Assembly (NCBI GenBank): GCA_015231995.1 | Contig: JADGAO010000042.1 | Location: 1-13,269 of the forward strand | DNA length: 13,269 bases | Reading direction: 5' to 3' | DNA from: Nitrospinota bacterium | Lineage (GTDB): Bacteria; Nitrospinota_A; UBA7883; JACRLM01 | Shown: positions 13,163 through 13,269 of the stretch, in pieces | Position numbering within the stretch: the stretch's first letter is position 1 | Layout of the letters: each line of letters begins with the position of its first letter | Translations under genes and position numbers: made by a program | The notes under the pieces: generated by a model | What the model was told of the DNA's origin: nothing | The model's input: the letters and a program-made list of their open reading frames with translations, nothing else | Database searches by the model: none

Positions 13163-13171
13163 ATTATAACA
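13163..13171 (-). promoter_or_regulatory. Extended -10 promoter of the htrA gene
   Basis: On the minus strand the sequence TGT-TATAAT is a perfect -10 hexamer (13163-13168) with the TG extension one base upstream. It lies about 55 bases before the htrA ATG at 13108. A -35-like TTGCCA (13183-13188) is only 14 bases away, too close to count, which fits an extended -10 promoter. No sigma-E-type (GAACTT/TCTGA) pair with correct spacing was seen; a GAACTT occurs further upstream (around 13188-13193) without a matching TCTGA. Confidence 0.55.
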
Positions 13172-13269
13172 CAGTGGCTACATGGCAAGTTCCATCAAGA
13201 GCTATGCGCAAGCATGCGCTTGACGTTCGCAGGGACGCGCTTCACGCCATTTTGTCACTCTGAAGAAGT

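Noticed and set aside
13183..13193. Sigma-E-type promoter for htrA (GAACTT on the minus strand)
   Set aside because: No TCTGA-like -10 lies at the usual 16-17 base distance; the perfect extended -10 is the better candidate.
13251..13269. Start of a third TGTCATCCTGAG-type repeat at the right edge
   Set aside because: Only TGTCACTCTGAAGAAG is visible before the window ends; too short and too diverged to call.

Overview
The window carries about 55-60% GC DNA from a Gram-negative bacterium. This follows from an outer-membrane FadL-family barrel, a lipoprotein, an envelope HtrA protease, a periplasm-facing Tim44-like protein and a good sigma-54 promoter match. The gene mix resembles lineages once grouped as Deltaproteobacteria, or Nitrospinota/Nitrospirota. 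I cannot fix the taxon from sequence alone.

Layout, left to right: the 3' part of a FadL/OmpP1-type gene with its terminator (1-1288); a PAS-GGDEF-EAL cyclic-di-GMP enzyme behind a candidate sigma-54 promoter (1406-3167); a convergent Tim44-like domain gene (3490-4485, minus). Then come a probable two-gene unit of a RidA-family protein and trpE (4878-6785), a run of yggT, a DUF167 gene and a DUF3568-like lipoprotein gene (6998-8035), and a xylose-isomerase-like TIM-barrel gene (8213-9139). The right end holds hrcA-grpE (9546-11340), facing a two-PDZ HtrA protease gene on the minus strand (11600-13108). The two transcription units share one symmetrical terminator at 11539-11580.

The genes are mostly conserved housekeeping or envelope genes. 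The unusual part is the spacers. Almost every longer intergenic gap holds a palindromic interspersed repeat, and at least four kinds are present. The clearest is a small non-autonomous transposon-like element in two copies of opposite orientation (4546-4728 and 11386-11535). Its arms are conserved, its ends begin GGGG, its interior differs between copies, and each copy is flanked by its own perfect 5-bp target duplication (ATCAT; TACAA). A second palindromic unit (GTAGGGGCG...CGCCCCTAC) is nested in the first copy and has a relative after the TIM-barrel gene. A third family (TGTCATCCTGAG...) occurs after trpE, where it supplies the stop codon, and before hrcA. A fourth family (CCCCCTT/AAGGGGG hairpins) sits at 3373-3469 and 8061-8193.

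Functionally, the right-hand block is a proteostasis neighbourhood: heat-shock repressor, DnaK exchange factor and envelope protease. There is no dnaK and no recognisable CIRCE operator in the window. The middle has tryptophan-pathway entry (trpE without an adjacent trpG). The left block combines c-di-GMP signalling with envelope functions. I found no rRNA, tRNA, CRISPR array, phage gene or transposase gene.
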